The notes under the pieces were generated by a model. The model was not told where the DNA came from and did no database searches. It saw nothing but the letters and a program-made list of their open reading frames with translations. Positions 10,672 to 21,248 of a stretch of 41,441 nucleotides of DNA are shown one piece after another (position 1 is the stretch's first letter; the number at the start of each line of letters is the position of its first letter). Position numbers and translations under genes: made by a program. Source of the DNA: Gracilaria vermiculophylla (lineage: Eukaryota > Rhodophyta > Florideophyceae > Gracilariales > Gracilariaceae); assembly GCA_019155205.2 (NCBI GenBank), contig JAHNZQ020003150.1, positions 85,823-127,263 on the forward strand. The letters are read 5' to 3'.

Positions 10672-10953
10672 CTAACGCGCTTCGTTGTTAGAACGCACGA
10701 CAACACCAATTGCATGGTTCTGCGCAGCTATTGATTCAACTACACCAGGGCCTATTTGCATCCGATGGCACTGAGTACCGCCGCAATTCCGGCACGCCAC
10801 ATCCTCGTTGTGTTGGGTAATCAATGGAATAAAGTCGGATATCTGTAAAGAAGCAGTCAGATTGCGTTCTGCTGATCCGTTTCGTTGTGATTGACTTTCT
10901 CTGGGAAAGGCTCTGTGCTCCGTCGCTCGGGCGCGAGTGTCAATTTGTGCCAT
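10672..10953 (-). CDS. Antisense ORF inside piggyBac, 93 aa, with a CxxCxxxxC cluster
   Basis: A short minus-strand ORF immediately downstream of the 179-aa ORF. It is basic at its N-terminus and has a small cysteine cluster (CRNCGGTQC) mid-protein that could bind zinc. Its stop is about 147 bp from the transposase stop, giving a tail-to-tail layout. It may be the 3' part of the upstream ORF joined by a frameshift. No family recognised. Confidence 0.3.
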   Translation of the reverse strand: MAQIDTRARATEHRAFPRESQSQRNGSAERNLTASLQISDFIPLITQHNEDVACRNCGGTQCHRMQIGPGVVESIAAQNHAIGVVVRSNNEAR

Positions 10954-10972
10954 GTTGCATGAATCTATCCCG

Positions 10973-11512
10973 TTATCTGTACGACAAAAAGCCGCTGCTC
11001 ACATTTGTAGGGGATACTGTATGACGTTCATTTTTTCTAATGGTGAGAGCGTCGCTTTCTATTGAAACCATCGCAGGCGCAGATGAACGAAATGAGGCGG
11101 TGATGGCCGGGGCATGCCGTGATTTGAAGTCCACGGGAGTGGTGGCAACTGCGGAAATCGGTACAAAAGTAAGGAAAGTATCGGCAAAGTGTGCATACGA
11201 CGAAGGAATTGCGAGCCTGGAAGCATTGGTGGGGGTCACGCTATGATTTGGCACTGTGTCTGGATTCTTTGGAATAATATCCGTCTCCCTAAGCTCCAGC
11301 CCTTCTCTAGATCCCAAGTCGTTCACCATGTGTTGCACATCGAGAGTCTCCTCCATGGAACTGGTCATGAGAGTAGATTCAGATTTAGCAGAACCGAAGT
11401 CATGTTCATCTCTAGAATGAAGTGGTAATGACATGAAATCACTTTGCTCCCGACTGCAGAAGGGCCCATCTACTGATAAACGTCGGTCGGAATCCAAACT
11501 ACTGGAGAGCAC
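10973..11512 (-). CDS. Antisense ORF inside piggyBac, 179 aa, Ser/Thr-rich
   Basis: An uninterrupted ATG-to-stop ORF of 179 aa lies on the strand opposite the transposase and converges on it. The product is rich in Ser, Thr, Asp and Glu, with no transmembrane segment or domain that I recognise. It lies wholly inside the transposon, so it would move with it. Its stop is 20 bp before the start of the next minus ORF (10953) in another frame, so the two could be one frameshifted or spliced gene. Function unknown: an accessory protein, a captured host gene fragment, or a chance ORF in moderately GC-rich DNA. Confidence 0.4.
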   Translation of the reverse strand: MLSSSLDSDRRLSVDGPFCSREQSDFMSLPLHSRDEHDFGSAKSESTLMTSSMEETLDVQHMVNDLGSREGLELRETDIIPKNPDTVPNHSVTPTNASRLAIPSSYAHFADTFLTFVPISAVATTPVDFKSRHAPAITASFRSSAPAMVSIESDALTIRKNERHTVSPTNVSSGFLSYR

Positions 11513-11985
11513 TGGACTTGGTTTGTTTCAACTCTGTTTTATCGACGTGTCCATCTCTCCTGTTTTCTGCCTAGTGCTAAACGTTTTGCCATCACATACA
11601 GACATCCTGATCTTACGAACACAAACGCGTATGCTGAAGCAACTAGACGGGCTGGATCCAGTGACGCTGCTTGCACGTTGGTCTTGACTGTTGTGCTTGC
11701 GACGTTAGCTTTCCATTAATGCGGTCTGTAGAGCTGAGAGCTTTGTTAATTTGTAAATGTGAACGCCAGCCTAGACAAGAGCGGTGAAGAGACGCAAGCA
11801 AAGGCAGACGCTGTCACGCGGCTCCAAAGACATGAGCAGTCTATTGATAGTCAAGGGAATGCTCATTAACACCTTCGAGAAGATGTTATGCTAGAGAATA
11901 TGTACTTCGTGCACGACATGCACTGAAGAGATATTCACTGAGAAGAGAACAAATGTGCCTGAAAATGATTGGATAACTTATTATT

Positions 11986-12025
11986 GCTACTATTCTCGCG
12001 ATAAGAAGTTTCAGGTCCTAAAGGG
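11986..12025 (-). repeat. piggyBac 3' terminal inverted repeat plus subterminal repeat
   Basis: Read inward from the TTAA the terminus is CCCTTTAGGACCTGAAAC, matching the 5' end with a few changes. The direct subterminal repeat (11986-12005) overlaps the inner 5 bp of this inverted repeat. Confidence 0.85.
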
Positions 12026-12029
12026 TTAA

Positions 12030-14837
12030 TTGCACCTTTTTTCCAGGTTGCACCTAATTTTATTTTATAAGAAATCTGTCAATTTCTGAATAAATTGTCA
12101 CTCCCATGGTTTAAAATACAAATATTCTCTTCTTTCGCGCATTGCATTTATCAAAATATCGAACCAAAGTATTAATGCATTCGTAGCGATTTACCTGTAC
12201 CCCGGGGAGCAAATATGTTTCTCCCTACTAGTACAAATGTATTTGATATTTTTTATTCTTTATTTGTACCAGAAGCAGTCTTTGTTGATATTAAAACAGA
12301 AGAAGCAAAGTTCAGTGATGTAGAAAAGAATTCTCATAAGAAAAGTTTTTCTAACTACAGTAATGCAAGTCTTCAGAAACGAACTATAGAAAACTAGAAA
12401 TTTTATTTTTTTGCTGAATGTGGCACAGTTTACAGTCTCATTCTTTTGAATTGCAATGTGGTTTTAGATCTTACAGTGTATAAAAGTTGTTTGAATAAAT
12501 ATTGAAAACCGACAATAAAATTACTACACACAATAAATCCACCATCACTTGTTCTTCTTTCTTACTTATATATCAGATCATTTCCTTTGCCTTTCTATCC
12601 CTTCTACATAGTTTTGAAGAATGATTGATTTTCAGACTGAATAACAATTTGTTTCATTTCGGTACACCACTTTTGTTCACAATTGATTTTCGACAAGGAT
12701 TGCAAGGCATACGTTTTAAGAGGGTAGTATAACAGATATGTTTCTTTCTTTTCATGATTATTATTGAAATCTCTCCTTAACAGTTGAATACAAATTATAA
12801 CACATAATTCTTCAAAACCTGTTGTGAAGCTCTCCGCTTCCGCGTTGAGCACCCAACGGGGAATGCAGATGCTCGACTCGCGAGGCGCCCCTTTGGTGAG
12901 GACCACAGACGGTTAGCAGCCGCTTCTGATTTTGCCAGGAAAACAGCCTTTGAATCAATAGTTTTTCCTATTTTTCGTGAGCACGTTCTTCGCTTTTGAC
13001 GACGCATTGTCTCGAGGGAGATAATTACACAATCAATACGCTGCTTTAACACACGCGTTTTGGAAGCATTTTCTTCCCAGACAGCCACAGTTCACATTCA
13101 CGATCTGCAGTGTGAACTCTTTAAAGGCACTTTTTGTCCACGCATAAGGTAAAGTACTTAACCATCTCTTCATTCGTCAGCTTCAGTTGGGAAAAGCGGG
13201 AATTATCTCGTTCCTCAGAAAGAAAGAAAAAATCAATCCGAACCTTCAAAGCGACGCCTTTCATTCGCATATCTTGAATTTGAGTGTCGTTCTCAAATAA
13301 TAGTTTTGTTTCCTTAAATAGTATCAGGTAAGAAGCATAAAATTTTTAAATAATTTTAATCGACTTAAACTACATGCTACATTTCCAATTTTTAATTTAT
13401 CACTTAATTAATTCAGTGCGATTTAAAAAACATTTTCGACAAACCTTCTATCTGCTGCTTTCTGATCGATAAAAAAGACGATTCTACCGGCGTCAAAAAT
13501 CCATCAGATTGTTCCATGCGTGAATGACATTCGTCCAGAAGAAGTAGTTCAATACAGAAAGCACAATTGTTTTCGTTCTTTAAGATAGTAGTGATGCCAG
13601 AAAATTTCGAGACCTTTAGAATTATGTAAAAACTATATGTCATAGGATGTTTTCCAAGACAAGATTTCGTTAGTGAATAACATTTTTTACATATACCAGC
13701 CATGGTAGTTTTAATGCTTATTTGATTGTTCTGGAGCACGGACGGAGGCCAAACTCTTTCCCTGACAAGAAAAAAGGTACAAAACTCGTGGAAAACCATG
13801 AGATTCTACGTTTCATTGACGTGAACTGCTGTTGAGTAAAATCACTTCATGCTTTCAGGCTTTAATTTTTTGATAAGGATTTGTTTTCTGTATGTACCTA
13901 TGTACCATTATTTTTCCAATAACATCTTCATAAATTGCCTCAGGGTTTTCACTCTACAAATGAAAATACTTTAGCATCCATTACATTCGTAGCTTGATGG
14001 CCAGACCATTTCCAAAAACAAATTCTATGCTATGAATAAAAGTAGCTCACATTTTTCTTTTTACATTTATATAAACTTGACATTACACGTCGTGACGTAG
14101 GAAACGTTGGAAATTTAAATCCATGTTTCATTCATATAAAATTTTTCTATTTTAGTCCTTTTCAGCGCGTCATAATTATCATCATTACATTGGAGTACTA
14201 TCAAAACTATATAAACGCAACCGTTTTTTTACGGGTAGTACTTGAGATACACGCACCTGCATAGCTGCTTTATGGTGTAAATAGAGGTTTTACAAGCTAA
14301 CAGCTTCGTTGTTGCAACAGTAATCGTTATGCACATTCATCGCGACAGGCGTGAAGCGTCTTGGATCGTGATAACCAGATTTTGAGCACTGAGTGCAGTA
14401 GGTCGTGAGGTCTTCAACACGATCTATATTTTAAAGAAAAGATTTCGAGGTGTTCTTTCAGGATGACGAAAGAACACTGGTACTTTTCTACCATTCTATT
14501 GTACCTAAATCACATGAAGGACTCATCATTGTTTGTTTAGATTTACCTTGTTTTCCAAGTTTATAATTGATTCTTGCTTGTTTTTGTTATTTTTATGAAA
14601 GTTGTATACCATTCATATTGTTTATTTCACATCTCTTTTGTGTAAAAGGAAAATTACGTAAACATCTAGTATGAGCTGTAACCGAAGTAAAAGCTCGTGA
14701 CAGTTTTAACCAGAAGTTAAACAGCTCAACCACTTGAGATTCGAATATTCCATGGTTTACTTCAAAAACCCCGCATCCACATCGCCCATGAGACTGCAAT
14801 AGCTCGCTACAGTCGATCACAGTTCATGCATTGGGAG
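12030..14837. other. AT-rich region without recognised gene
   Basis: Long AT-rich sequence. The longest ORFs (12795-13088 minus, 97 aa, basic; 13413-13799 minus, 128 aa; 12215-12397 plus, 60 aa) show no domain or motif that I recognise. No LTR or inverted-repeat termini were found here. Confidence 0.45.
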
Positions 14838-15670
14838 TTTAGTGCAGTGCTCCAAAGGAGAAATTACCATGAAGGATGTTCGGAGCCTTCCTTTCGCGAG
14901 GTGCTTCAGAGGCAGAGCTTTCCTGGGAAGAGGCACACGAGCCGAGCGTAACTCCGGGGCCAAGCAGTCGCAAGGAGTGCAGAAGGAAAGATAACTGGAG
15001 AAACCGGAGATCCGGCAAGTCCTGTGATTGAGACAGTTTCTGTGGGTTTGGTGAGATGTCCCTGTAAGATGTCGGGCTATCTCGGCGTGGCCAGTTAATA
15101 TCTTGTGCCGCGCAGGTATCGGGCAAGCCGCGTTGAGCGGGGGGCGGACGTGGCCGGCAAAGAGATGAACTGGAGGTCAGGTGGGGCTAACCTCAAACGA
15201 GGGCGAACCGCAAAGAAAGAAAGAATAATCAAGACAACTTTTCTAAGCGTCACGGGTGGTTGACTTCTGTAATCCACGGTATACTTCCCACGATGAAGAG
15301 AGCTACCCGATGGGTGCCAAGTTCAGATCGGGGATCTCGCTTTGCTCGGTCTATTGGGCGCGACGGCTGGGATGCCGTCGCGCTAAGTACTGTGACGCTT
15401 AGGCCGATGGAACGGTGCAAATCAGGTGCCATCCGGCACCCATACAGTAACCAGCGGGCCACGTCCGGGGGCTGTGCACCTGCCGAGAGGCCATCCAGTG
15501 CGCGTGCCACGTCGCGCGACACTCGCGGGGTTGGCTGCTCCGGGGTCCACCGTGCAAACAAATATGAATGTTGCCTGCTACACCAACCGTTTTCACATGT
15601 ATGCAGCCTGAGCGGAATCCGATGAATTGGCAAAGCGCCAATAAAAACCTCTGGAGGGTGTTATATTTCA
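14838..15670. repeat. LTR-like repeat, copy 1 (~833 bp)
   Basis: This segment aligns along its whole length with 25726-26598, in the same orientation and at moderate identity. Shared blocks include GTGCTTCAGAGGCAGAGCTT, GGAGAAACCGGAGATCCGGC or its close variant, and CAGGTGCCATYYGGCACCC (a small hairpin). Copy 2 starts TG and ends CA, and copy 1 ends CA with a mutated start, as in LTRs. Read on the minus strand, copy 1 is preceded by a purine-rich CAGGGAAGGATA that could be a polypurine tract, so it may be a 3' LTR of a minus-strand gypsy. Flanking bases of the two copies do not form a matching target duplication. Confidence 0.6.
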
Positions 15671-15716
15671 TATCCTTCCCTGTGAGATAGGACGTGCACC
15701 TTGATGAGGAAGAGCC

Positions 15717-17640
15717 ATGTCAGATAGCGTCAATAAGAGCTCTTCCGACTCGTCGCCTTGCGAAATTCTGTCTCAACGGCCAACCGGCGCTGCTTGCGAA
15801 TCTTCATCGACTCCTTCGGCCACCGTCTGCAATGACCTCGAGAGGACCAATTGCAGCGCGAGTCATCCGGAGATAGGTCCGACTGGTTCCATTGGTTTCC
15901 AATACGGCAGCGCAGCCGCACACCGCCTGAAGTTGAAGTACCGGACGTGGGACTTGAAAAAGCGACACCCGCTTCTGCGGATTTTTTAATCCTCGGACTT
16001 GCATGACACAGTATATCCGGCTCTAGCATACCGACGAATTGGGGCCATGTTCCACATGCAGGTGCAGGTTCAGTCACGGCCGACCTACGACGCCATCATG
16101 GCGGCCGATCAGAGACGTTGGCGAGGAACCCTGATACTCAGGCAAGCTCCGTGATTCCATCCTATTACGGCCCGCGAAGAACCGTTGGATTACGCATACT
16201 TCGAAAAATCAGGTGACCTCTCAGGAGGATCTCCCGAATTAGATACCATATCTTGGGACTGGCGCAACCGCATCGCGGTATCGTCTCATGCCATGACCCG
16301 CCGTGGCAGAAAATTCTTGTTACAGTTTCTTCTCCGGCAGTTCCGGGCTCCCTTTGAGACCCTGATGGAGAACTGCATGTACTTCGAAGTCATGTTTTAC
16401 CGCACTTGCGGCGAAGTCGGGTACCGTGCCGTCCTTCATCACCTAGAAGTCGTTGAGAGGCAGGGCCGTTTCCAGGTGCTTCAGGATGCTTTGGGCTGGA
16501 TGCCGTGAATCATTTGAGCTGAATTTCGGTTTCTCTCCAGGCAGAGCCGATCGCGCTTCTTGCAGAATTTCACCCGCGGAGTGCGGGGTTGAAAGGCCCA
16601 TACTTGCCTATTAATACTATATAAGAAGACTATAATCGAGCGCATCGCGCTGCGTCACAACACGCTGCAGTATGTCCCAATTCCAGATTGGTGGGACCCT
16701 ATCGAGCCATGTTGAGGGTGTTTCGTCTAGCTACCTTCAGGCCGTACGTATGTGGGCTCCACCTTAGGCAATGATCCCTGTTTTGGGTACTTGTCTGTCG
16801 TCACCACGGAGTGGGCGGTCTGTACTACGGCTTACATCCTTGCCGAGGCGTACGATCAATACGGTTTTTTTGTTTACCCCACCGCGGTAGCGAAGATCCA
16901 TCTGTAGCTTGGATATGAGAATTCCCCTCGGGATAAACCTGACCAGGAGGAGGTATTGTAGTTTCTCGATTACATCGATCAAGTCCATTGGGACTAAGTG
17001 CCATGACAAAACACCCAGCAAAGCCAGCGGCATCGTGGATCAAGACCCGGTCTCGGGCGTACCTCCGCGTACGTAGGCGAATTTGTGTATTTTGATCTAT
17101 TCGTGTATACAGATATCAGCCGCGCTAAAGCGGAAAACTATCGCAGTGCACCGCGGAGGATCCTGGCCGACCACCCTTGTAGATATGTCAACGCCACCGG
17201 CTCTCACCACGCCTATGCGGAGGGTGAGCCAATGGTGGATCACGAACCCACTGCGGCGGTTGAAGATGTTGTTCCCGAGTAGAATGAGGCTCTCAACGGG
17301 ATGAATGTGGTGCCTGTCAAGCAGAAGTATACCTCCATGGAAGAACATGCCCTGCAGTACTGAAGCACCGCTGCTCTGGTGGATGATCCTGAGACAATTT
17401 CTCCGGTTGCGCCTTCGAATGCGGCTACCCAAATGACTCCGCCCTCCACGGTGCGGGTTACCGATTCAACCGCGTACACCGTGGACGTGGTGCCTCAAAG
17501 CCATGGAGCCACTAGGTTCTTCAGAGAGGTCGAGCTTCGCCCTACCGATATTTTTGAGGGATGTGGCCGTGATCCAGGAAGACCAGAAAAACCGCCTCAG
17601 TGGGTGTATCCGGTCTTCGCAGATGCGCGAATAACGGCTT
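15717..17640 (+). pseudogene. Degenerate plus-strand ORFs, possibly gag-like
   Basis: Starting 47 bp after LTR-like copy 1, a broken plus-strand reading runs through 15717-15989 (Ser-rich start), 16185-16508 (107 aa, basic and aromatic) and, after more shifts, 17085-17640 with only a few stops. The later part is acidic and proline-rich with a fairly even residue mix, more coding-like than the opposite strand. The position right after an LTR-like repeat would suit gag, but I see no zinc knuckle and no certain capsid motif. It could instead be a passenger gene or an unrelated relic. If it belongs with copy 1, that repeat would be a plus-strand 5' LTR, contrary to the minus reading. Confidence 0.3.
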
Positions 17641-17979
17641 AGCGTCATGAGAATTTCTTCGAGTAGGGTAGTAGCGAAAATGCGCGCGATTTGCATAAAA
17701 GCCTTTAAGGTCATTTTTGCTTGCACTTGTTCTTACGCTTGCGCGAAGCGCGCTTCAAGCGATAATCACCGGCACATGTCGTAAAATGAGCCATTATCGG
17801 GGGAAAACCCGGGCTCACGGTGACACGCAATGCGCGATTAAATCAGCGAGCTGGGTGAAAACCCCATGATGGTTAAAAGGGGCGATAAAAAGATAGAGGA
17901 TTGAGAGAATGAGGTTATGTTCCACTGTGGACATCCACAATTCGTGTTTGGGCGGAGCTCCTTCCGTTCTCGTGGTTTC

Positions 17980-18875
17980 CTATCCTGCTTGGGCATTGTC
18001 CAGTGTCTCCGGCAGAAAAATCCTCGCCGTGGGGTAGTTCTGGAGAACCACAGAGCAAAGAAGATGCTCGATTGGCTCTAGCGCGTCCCAATTCGGGTCA
18101 CATCCGTACCTGCGGACTGGGTACCAGACGCTCACCTGTGGGTCTACTTCGTGTCCAACAACTGGGTCATGGACGCACTCTTGAATGTGCACTTACCAGC
18201 CCTTCCGCGATAGTATCAGGCCTGAGGCGTTCTGACTCCCTTCATGGGGCCATGTTTGTTTAAGTAGGGTTTCCGATGCAGGCGTTCCCTGGGTTTTCTT
18301 TTCTTCCTGGTGTTCCATACAAGCCTCCTTTGGTTTTGGTGAGGTTCCGGGCTCGCGTTTGGCTCGCCGTTCCCCCGGAAAGTCCTGGGTTGCTATTTGC
18401 AACTGCTCAACAGGTGGTACCACGGCGATGTCGAGGGCGCCCATTGGTTGCGGCCAGATCGGGTCCCTGGGATGGGCTCCCTCGTAGTCTGCCTCTGAGT
18501 TCGATGTATCCGACGTGTTTGGGATGTGCATACGTATCCGTGAGGATGCGCCATCACACTCCACAGATCCGTCCGTGGATTTTTCCGCTTTTGTGGCCGT
18601 AGGCGCTTCCTCATCCGGTGTTCTGGTGCCTCTCCCACGAGTGGAGGGTTGCGCGACAACGGCGTTCTCTCACAGCGGCAGAGAAATGGGACCCGCGATT
18701 GAGTGGCCAGTTTCTCCCCCTTCGAACAAATCGGCAACCTGTGGGCATGCCGCCACCATGGGGTGGGGATGCACACTGTAGTACAGTGGCTCCTACGGCA
18801 ATATGGTGGTTTGGCCTTAAGGCATAATATTCCTAAGGAGGGTTCGTAATTTATTAGTTGGGCCACGTGGTGCAT
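17980..18875 (-). pseudogene. Degenerate minus-strand ORFs, possible retroelement fragment
   Basis: Three minus-strand ORFs follow each other (18393-18875, 18193-18564, 17980-18192). The last has a Cys-containing stretch ending in EPIEHLLC and then NYPTARIFL, which is reminiscent of the cysteine-rich ET-EHLL-C motif near the C-terminus of some LINE reverse-transcriptase proteins. The middle one is Pro/Glu/Lys-rich low complexity. There is no reverse-transcriptase core nearby, so this is a suggestion only. The 3' part of the minus-strand gypsy element is an equal possibility. Confidence 0.2.
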
Positions 18876-19104
18876 AATATTGTCCGCGTGCGCTACAGTA
18901 TCCTTAAGGTACGGTAGAATTTATTATTTATTTTAGATATTTTATGCAGGTAATTAGCACAGTAGTGCGACCTGCCAAGGCGGGCTCCCGGCTAGATATT
19001 TAAGCTGCCGGTTGAGCTCCACCTCTGGGAAGTAAAGACAAGCACCCTTGAGTCTTCTTCTACATTTTCCGGTTGGAGTCTCTTGTCTACTCACGCAGGT
19101 TTCT

Positions 19105-19204
19105 NNNNNNNNNNNNNNNNNNNNNNNNNNNNNNNNNNNNNNNNNNNNNNNNNNNNNNNNNNNNNNNNNNNNNNNNNNNNNNNNNNNNNNNNNNNNNNNN
19201 NNNN
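19105..19204. other. Assembly gap, 100 N
   Basis: A run of exactly 100 N, the usual placeholder for a gap of unknown size. ORFs that span it are artefacts. Confidence 0.99.
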
Positions 19205-19959
19205 ATTCCCCCGGCTCGCGACAGCGGATACCGGAGACCACCTTTAGGAATACGCGCCTTTGGAGTCACTAAAAACTCCTAACGGACGTTGTGCTCTACT
19301 ACCTCGACAGGAGGGCTGACAGTACCACACACACCCCGGAGAGAAGGACGAAGTACAGTGAGCGTGCGATCTGGCGAAGTCAGAGCCCCCGAAAGCGTCG
19401 GAAGGTCCAGAAGTCTCCACGTGGGGCTGCGAAGACCCAAAGGCCGAGAGACTACGGTATATCAAAAACCGGATACCGGGACAGAAGCGTTTTCGGCATG
19501 TGAGACGTCATGTGAAGGAGGAGGTGCTTGTAATACGCAGTCGCATGACAGGCGCTTCTGTCTTTCGCCAACGGCGATCAGCACCATGTAGTGGTCGGCG
19601 GATACAACCCGGTAGGAGCCATCCACCATAGGCGAGAGCTTTTAGCGATTCCCATCTTTTGCGATGTTAAAAACCTACATGTGGACGAACACATATGTTT
19701 CCGGGTGAAGACGCCCTCTCAAGAGATTGCGCAGGCGGTCATCAAACTTCCGCTTGAATGCAGTCTGAGCGCTTTTCATTGGTTTTCGGGAAACGGACAC
19801 AAGCTTTGCAAGTCAATCCTTCCACCGTAAGTGGTATTTGCTTACTGAATGGAAAATGTCCGGTTGCGCATTCGGTTCTATCGCACATGACGGAAGCGTA
19901 CGAAACTTGACCAGCTCGAATTTAGTAAGGCAAGTGGTTCGATGTACCCGTGTATTGTA

Positions 19960-21248
19960 CAGTGCGTTTCAAAAACATACTACCCCTCAAAAGTGAGCCG
20001 ATGCTGTACTTTAGGCTAGATTTTGCACATAGTCTATGTAGAATCGTTTCAAAACGGTATGTAAACCGCCTTCTTTCCAGTTAAAATGGTTCGAGGTCCG
20101 CCACTTTCCAAGCAACAACAGCTTCAAATCGTAAAACTAAACGCCAAGAACCATTCTAAAAGTGCTGTCGCTAAAAAATTGAAGCATTCTAGGGTCACAA
20201 TAGCTACTTTTTTCAAAAGTCCGACTCTTTATGGAATAAAACGATCTCCAGGACGCCCTGAGAAACTCAGCAATTCAGATAAAAGAGGAAATAAATGAAA
20301 GTTGTACAAAGGAAAAATACCAAGCAAAAATTTGGACTAACTCTCACTCTCAACGTTTCTAAAGCAACAATATGGAGGCAGGTAAACACCACAAATTAAT
20401 TTAAATATAAAAAAATAAAAAACTTTCTTTCTCCAAGACCATCACAAGAAAAGAGAGTTGACTGGTGTTCTAGAAAATTTTGCTGGAAAAAGAAACGGGA
20501 AAATGTTATTTTTACTGATGAAAAGAAGTTCAATTTTGACGGACCAGATTGCTACAAATATTATTGGTACGATCTTAGTAAGGATCGTCATGAGTTTTAT
20601 ACCAGGCATTCAAGCGGAGGCTTTCTAATTGTCTGGGTGGGCACTTCTGAAAAATGTCTCACGGAAATTGCATTTATTGAAACTAACATGAATGCAGAAA
20701 AATATCAAGAAGTTCTATACAATCATAGGCTACCTTTTGGTTTATGTTTCCATGAAGAAATTTTCGTTTTTCAACAGGATAATGCACCTGTTTACAGTTC
20801 ATCTTTTATCAAATATTGGCTACAGGAGTCTGATGTATCTGTCACAGAATGACCGGCGTCATAGAGTAATCGGCGCGCTCACCATATTTGAACCCAATCG
20901 AAAACGTTTTGGGACTGCTGGCGAGGCTGGTTTATGCGCATGGAAGGCGATTTCAGACAGTTTTTGAAATCAAAAACTGTATTAAAAATTGCTGGAAATC
21001 TATAACAGTTTCAATCGTGGAAAAGAACATCAGCTCGATGCCGAAACGCTGCATTAGCGTTTTACAGCAAAAAGAAGGCAAAATACACTATTGAGCGTCG
21101 CGCAGTAAAGATTTTTTATTGATAATCATATGCTTTTGACCCGGTTTTTTGACTATTTTTTTCTGAAACCTATTTTTGTAGGCGTATAGTATAAATTTGG
21201 TAGTTTTTTGAGTTTTTACAGCATGTCGCATGTTTTTGTTACAGTCTG
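19960..21248 (+). mobile_element. Tc1-family element (1289 bp) nested in gypsy integrase
   Basis: TA at 19958-19959 and 21249-21250 flanks inverted ends that both start CAG and share CAAAAACAT about ten bases in (14 of 19 positions match without gaps). The size is normal for Tc1 elements. It carries one degenerate plus-strand transposase. The left end also matches the relic at 1774-2490. An alternative right end at 21178 gives a weaker terminal match and would leave about 24 extra codons in the host integrase, so 21248 is preferred. Confidence 0.75.
20086..21094 (+). pseudogene. Tc1 transposase, IS630/Tc1/mariner superfamily
   Basis: The ATG at 20086 begins MVRGPPLSKQQQ, a typical helix-turn-helix start, followed by the GRP(E)KLS linker motif. 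Stops break the reading after 20298. The catalytic domain is visible further on: FTDEKKFNFD with the first Asp, FQQDNAPVYSS with the second Asp (ORF 20637-20852), and NPIEN with the Glu (ORF from about 20888), then VYAHGRRF near the C-terminus. A stop replaces the usual Trp before PA. A 17-bp insertion with a CGGCG microduplication (about 20857) breaks the frame between PA and the Glu motif. It is inactive. Confidence 0.88.

Larger units (their letters stand above)
8158..12029 (+). mobile_element. piggyBac-family transposon, both ends present, TTAA target duplication
   Basis: TTAA at 8158-8161 and 12026-12029 flanks an element of about 3864 bp. Both ends begin with CCC, the hallmark of piggyBac, and share an imperfect inverted repeat of about 24 bp (8162-8185 and 12001-12025). 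Inside are a frameshifted transposase on the plus strand (8516-10525) and two convergent minus-strand ORFs (10672-11512). Known piggyBac elements usually carry one gene, so the extra 1.5 kb is notable. The transposase indels indicate that this copy is no longer autonomous, unless they are sequencing errors in homopolymers. Confidence 0.88.

Noticed and set aside
10973..11000. A 26-bp GTGAGC...TACAG intron joining the two piggyBac antisense ORFs
   Set aside because: Removing it leads straight to an in-frame stop, and the length is below known spliceosomal introns in most lineages.
18954..19282. ORFs containing X residues around 19105-19204, and similar ones around 30865-30964
   Set aside because: They only exist because the N run was read as open sequence.
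19960..21178. Alternative right end of the nested Tc1 at 21178
   Set aside because: The terminal match is weaker and about 24 extra codons would remain in the host integrase; the end at 21248 fits both termini and host spacing better.
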